From contig NC_084596.1 of assembly GCF_033807715.1 (NCBI RefSeq), positions 31,194,879 to 31,258,878 of the forward strand: a DNA stretch of 64,000 nucleotides. The letters run 5' to 3'. Numbering within the stretch: the stretch's first letter is position 1; every line of letters begins with the position of its first letter. The translations under genes were made by a program, and so were the position numbers. The stretch comes from Cololabis saira. Taxonomy: Eukaryota > Chordata > Actinopteri > Beloniformes > Belonidae. This document shows, piece after piece, positions 60,864 through 64,000 of this stretch. The notes beneath the pieces are model-generated. The model was not told the DNA's origin. It did not search any database and saw only the letters and a list, made by a program, of their open reading frames with translations.

Positions 60864-60984
60864 CTGTCTGAAGAACTCCTCCAGCAGGGAGGTTGTCCAG
60901 CGATGGTGGAGATCCCAGCTCTTGGCCGGATGGCTGATGTCAGCCGTGTGCAACAACAGGGACAGAGCTTTGGGCTTGTCGATG
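60864..60984 (-). CDS. pde1c: pde1c exon, catalytic domain with metal-binding Asp
   Basis: PDE1C hydrolyses cAMP and cGMP and is activated by Ca2+/calmodulin; it acts in neurons, olfactory cilia and smooth muscle. This 121-nt exon (acceptor CTTTTTAG, donor ACAG|GTAAGC) codes for 40 residues. They begin IDKPKALSLLLHTADISHPA; the Asp of TADISH is a metal ligand of the HD-type catalytic site. They end at FFRQ, in phase 0 with the next exon. KALSL and DLHHRW match PDE1C; PDE1A has KTMSL and KLHYRW. The seven exons together give about 267 residues of the C-terminal part. Upstream exons, including the HNxxH part and the calmodulin-binding region, lie beyond 64000. Confidence 0.95.
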
Positions 60985-63900
60985 CTAAAAAGCAGAACAG
61001 AAACACAAATTAAAAATTTCATACCCGAGAGAGTTCTCCCTTTGATGTTTTCTTGAGTCCTCAAATAAACTGGCTTTTTCTTTCTTTAGTGTGTTTGCAT
61101 AAAAAAGATCAGATCTGCATCAGTAATTCTCATTCTTACAAAAATATTCAGCAGACTTAAATTGGTTGTGATGGTGCTGAAGTTTTGGAGAAGCTACATT
61201 TGTGATTCGTTGTTGGATAACGACATCACAACAATCCCAGAATTAATTACTGTGTAAAGGTTTTACAAATCATCAACCGAGAGAGGTGTCTGACGAATCC
61301 TCAAGTCTTTCTTTTTACAGTTTTCTATTCACATTAAGATAATATTGTTAGAAATGTTGGTCATTCTAATTCACTTCAATTTCATTTATGTTTATAAATT
61401 CACACTAAAAGTAATCTCGGGACAATTTAGGGAGAAAGCAAATAAGTAAAGTCCAATATTTATGTTAAATACAATCCAATTCAATCCACTTACAATCAAG
61501 TAATATACCAATGAAATCCAATTTGTTATGACCATAACTTTAATCATGTAGAGGAAATCTAATATTGTAACAGCGCTAGTTGAGTCTTTGCCAAACTCCT
61601 GGCAAAAAACGTCAACAAACAACTTAACTACTTCATGAAGACGCTGAAAACAAATCTGAACCAAGGTTACAAAAACATAGTGGTCTGCACATGCAGCTAC
61701 TGACAGTGAGTTATAAAAGAAGAAAAAGAAAAAGAAGTCTGCTTCTCCTGCTTAAGTGTTGAAAGCTTTCTGCCCACAAGAATTGACAGAAAAAAACACA
61801 AAAAAGCACAATATGAAAGCCCAAAAGACGTGTCACAAGTTTATTGGTAACAACAGGAAACTATGCGAACATGCTGTTTCAAGACAGCTTTGGGAAAAAA
61901 AAAGTGAATCCATCCTATGTTTGCAACATGTGCTCAGGAATGGATAAAATGACTGTGACAAGACTGAGGTTTGGGTTTAAACCCACCACTGATGCAGATC
62001 ATTAATTGTAGATACATGTAAATAAAACACTTGAAATCTGAATGTGCGAGTCATTAATTTATGACTCTTTACATAGAAGATACAAGAAGAAAGGAATCGA
62101 TTTTTAGTGCCTTCGCTGAACATTTTTTTTAAATTTAGGTCAGACAGTCTAAACTATTATAGAGTTTGAAATAACACATTAAAAACAGCTGAGAGGTAAA
62201 CAAAGTTCATAGCAGCAGTTTCACTGGTAGCAGGTGAGGGTAAAAAGGAGAATCTACCAAAAGATGAGCAGGAATGGTGGTGGCAACTGCTTTTTGGTAA
62301 AACTCCATAAGAAAATCATCAATTATTTAAAAAGTGCCAATTTTTAATGAACATCAGCAATGGAGGATGTTTTGCAAAGACTTTGGACATCTGGAGAAAT
62401 CTCAGTTTGTAAAAGCCAAGGCTGCAAACCACAGCTGAATGTGCTCGGCTCCTGAACTCTCGGACAGAACTGCTGGTGAAACCGCACGGCATCGTGATCA
62501 ATATAGTCTCAAGGTTTTAGGAGAAACTTAGAAAACCACTGTGAACCAGCACATTCCACCATCGCATCCAAAGATGCCGCTGAAACTACATGGAAGAAGG
62601 TTTACGTAAAGTCATGGAAACACTGCTGTTCTCTGGACATGAACTCAGCTCAGCTGGAGAGAGAAGTGGACGTGATTGATTTTGATTTTAAGGAACGAAG
62701 ATGGGGTTATATGTGCCTAAAAAGTTACATTTGCCGATTTTAGCTCTGAGGGTCCCCCTGTATGTGTGGAGTACATTTCACAAGTCCAAGATTTATTCAT
62801 GTGTGCTTGCGCTCTTGTTTTCCCTTCCAGAATTTCTTTGTTGAGTCTCATTCATGAAAAAACGTATACAAGCTTTAGTAGGATTTTTTTTTTTGAATAC
62901 AAGCCCAGACGACATTTTCCTGGGACTTGAAGACGTTCATTACCTGATTACTGGGAAATTATACAAAAGTTCATGAGATTTATGTAATCAGCCAGGCACT
63001 GATTTATTGAGGCACCTTTAAAGTAACAGATGCTGAAATACATAACGACACCTATTTCCATGTCAAGATGCATGTTGCTCAAATAGAAAAACTCAAAGAC
63101 AAAAGTGTATCCAAGAAGAAGGAAGGCGGAAAAAAAGAAAAGAAGATCCACTTTAATCAAGCTGCCTCGATTAGGCTAATCATGTGTGTCGTCACACTTC
63201 ATTAGAAATGGTGTGGGAGATATATATCACAACCTGCTGTTTGTTGGACTGGCGCATGAACGGACAGGCCGACATGTAAAAGAGGCAGACAGTCATGTAT
63301 ACGCACGCATGCAAACACATGCCCACACAGCGCAAGGTTAAACAGAGGTGAGAATGACTAGCTCACATTTCCGCTTGTTTCATTTGTGGCAAATTGAGTC
63401 CTGCAGCGCTCTGCAAGCAGGCCTGCAGTGGCTGGTTTGAATTACTTCACATTAGAATCTACTCAGCATTGCTGCTTCCTGCAGACTGCAATCCCTTATT
63501 TATGTGCGTGTGTACGTACTATAGCGGGCCAATTACCTTGCAGCCAGTACTTTTTTGTTTTTGAGGTATATTCCCACATCCAGGAGGCATAATGTCTAAT
63601 ATCTGCTCATAGACGGCTGTATATCGTCACATTGGTGGCGTCTATGCAGCTTCCAGATCCTGACAAATGCTGGGTAATATCACAATGAAAGGAAAACCCC
63701 GAAGGTCAAAACATTCCTGGTCTACTGCTCTGGTCAGTGCCGCGGCTACAGCAGCAGTGGTGACTCCTCATGTTATATGATAGTTTGCTTGATGGCTCTT
63801 TTATTTCTGTCCTCTTCTTCTGCACATGTGTCTGCATGTGCAGAAGTGAGCAGTCAGAGGAGGATGCTGTGTTAAAGAAAAAACAAGTATGCAAAAAGTT

Positions 63901-64000
63901 TTAATTGGAAGTAGAAGATAACACGGACACCCACACACCTCGCCTGTCCTTGAGAAAGTTTTAAAATGACACAGTGGGCAAAAAAACGCTTTTATTATTT
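60985..64000 (-). other. pde1c: pde1c intron (runs off the window)
   Basis: No further PDE exon was recognised; I searched for the preceding 'MVMATDMSCHFQQ'-type exon and did not find it. The stretch 62380-62700 reads like an old repeat but could not be classified. ORFs up to 90 codons are without domains. An A/T run is at 62886-62895. Confidence 0.6.

Noticed and set aside
61392..61664. 90-codon minus-strand ORF as the preceding pde1c exon
   Set aside because: It contains none of the PDE catalytic motifs and is hydrophobic noise; no matching splice sites flank it.
62380..62700. Possible transposase relic
   Set aside because: The wording resembled old transposon sequence but no motif could be placed and no terminal repeats were found.

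Overview
The window looks like a vertebrate chromosome segment from a teleost fish, most probably a percomorph, but no species can be named from the sequence. It is AT-rich and gene-poor, with large introns, long di- and tetranucleotide microsatellites, and typical fish interspersed repeats (Rex3/RTE, L2-like and L1-like LINEs, tRNA-derived SINEs, hAT and Tc1/mariner elements). Two protein-coding genes can be supported, both on the minus strand.

neurod6 (21214-22236) is an intact 340-codon single coding exon for a NeuroD-family neuronal bHLH factor. A splice acceptor lies 5 nt before its ATG, so there should be a separate 5' UTR exon upstream. The 3' part of pde1c (a Ca2+/calmodulin-dependent cyclic nucleotide phosphodiesterase) occupies 51455-60984 as six well-supported exons plus a tentative terminal micro-exon. 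Its earlier exons lie beyond 64000. Human NEUROD6 and PDE1C are neighbours on 7p14.3 in the same order and orientation, which supports both calls and argues for neurod6 and pde1c rather than neurod1 and pde1a.

Layout: 1-700, dispersed repeats and a MITE; 700-9340, mostly unique intergenic DNA with a candidate enhancer near 6.3-6.5 kb; 9.3-11.0 kb, a microsatellite cluster; 11.5-15.7 kb, a transposon graveyard (compound mariner element, L2-like tail, Rex3 LINE, GGAT array, another repeat); 15.7-21.2 kb, unique DNA with the neurod6 3' flank; 21.2-23.0 kb, neurod6 and its promoter region; 23.0-25.4 kb, a LINE fragment between GATA arrays, then a Tc1-like relic; 25.4-32.2 kb, unique DNA with a POU-octamer and homeodomain-site cluster at 30.8 kb; 32.2-34.3 kb, nested L2, Rex3 and hAT pieces; 37.0-38.1 and 42.6-43.3 kb, L1-like fragments; 40.6-41.1 kb, a hAT 5' end carrying a palindromic MITE; 45.8 kb, a recent SINE insertion; 48.9-51.5 kb, the probable pde1c 3' UTR and flank; 51.5-61.0 kb, pde1c exons with Rex3, hAT and SINE insertions in the introns; 61.0-64.0 kb, pde1c intron.

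No new biological system was found. The most interesting items are the compound mariner element whose two partial copies carry different internal segments, a hAT relic with an exact 8-bp target duplication in a pde1c intron, the tandem octamer cluster between the two neural genes, and the apparent lack of an itprid1 gene in the neurod6-pde1c interval.
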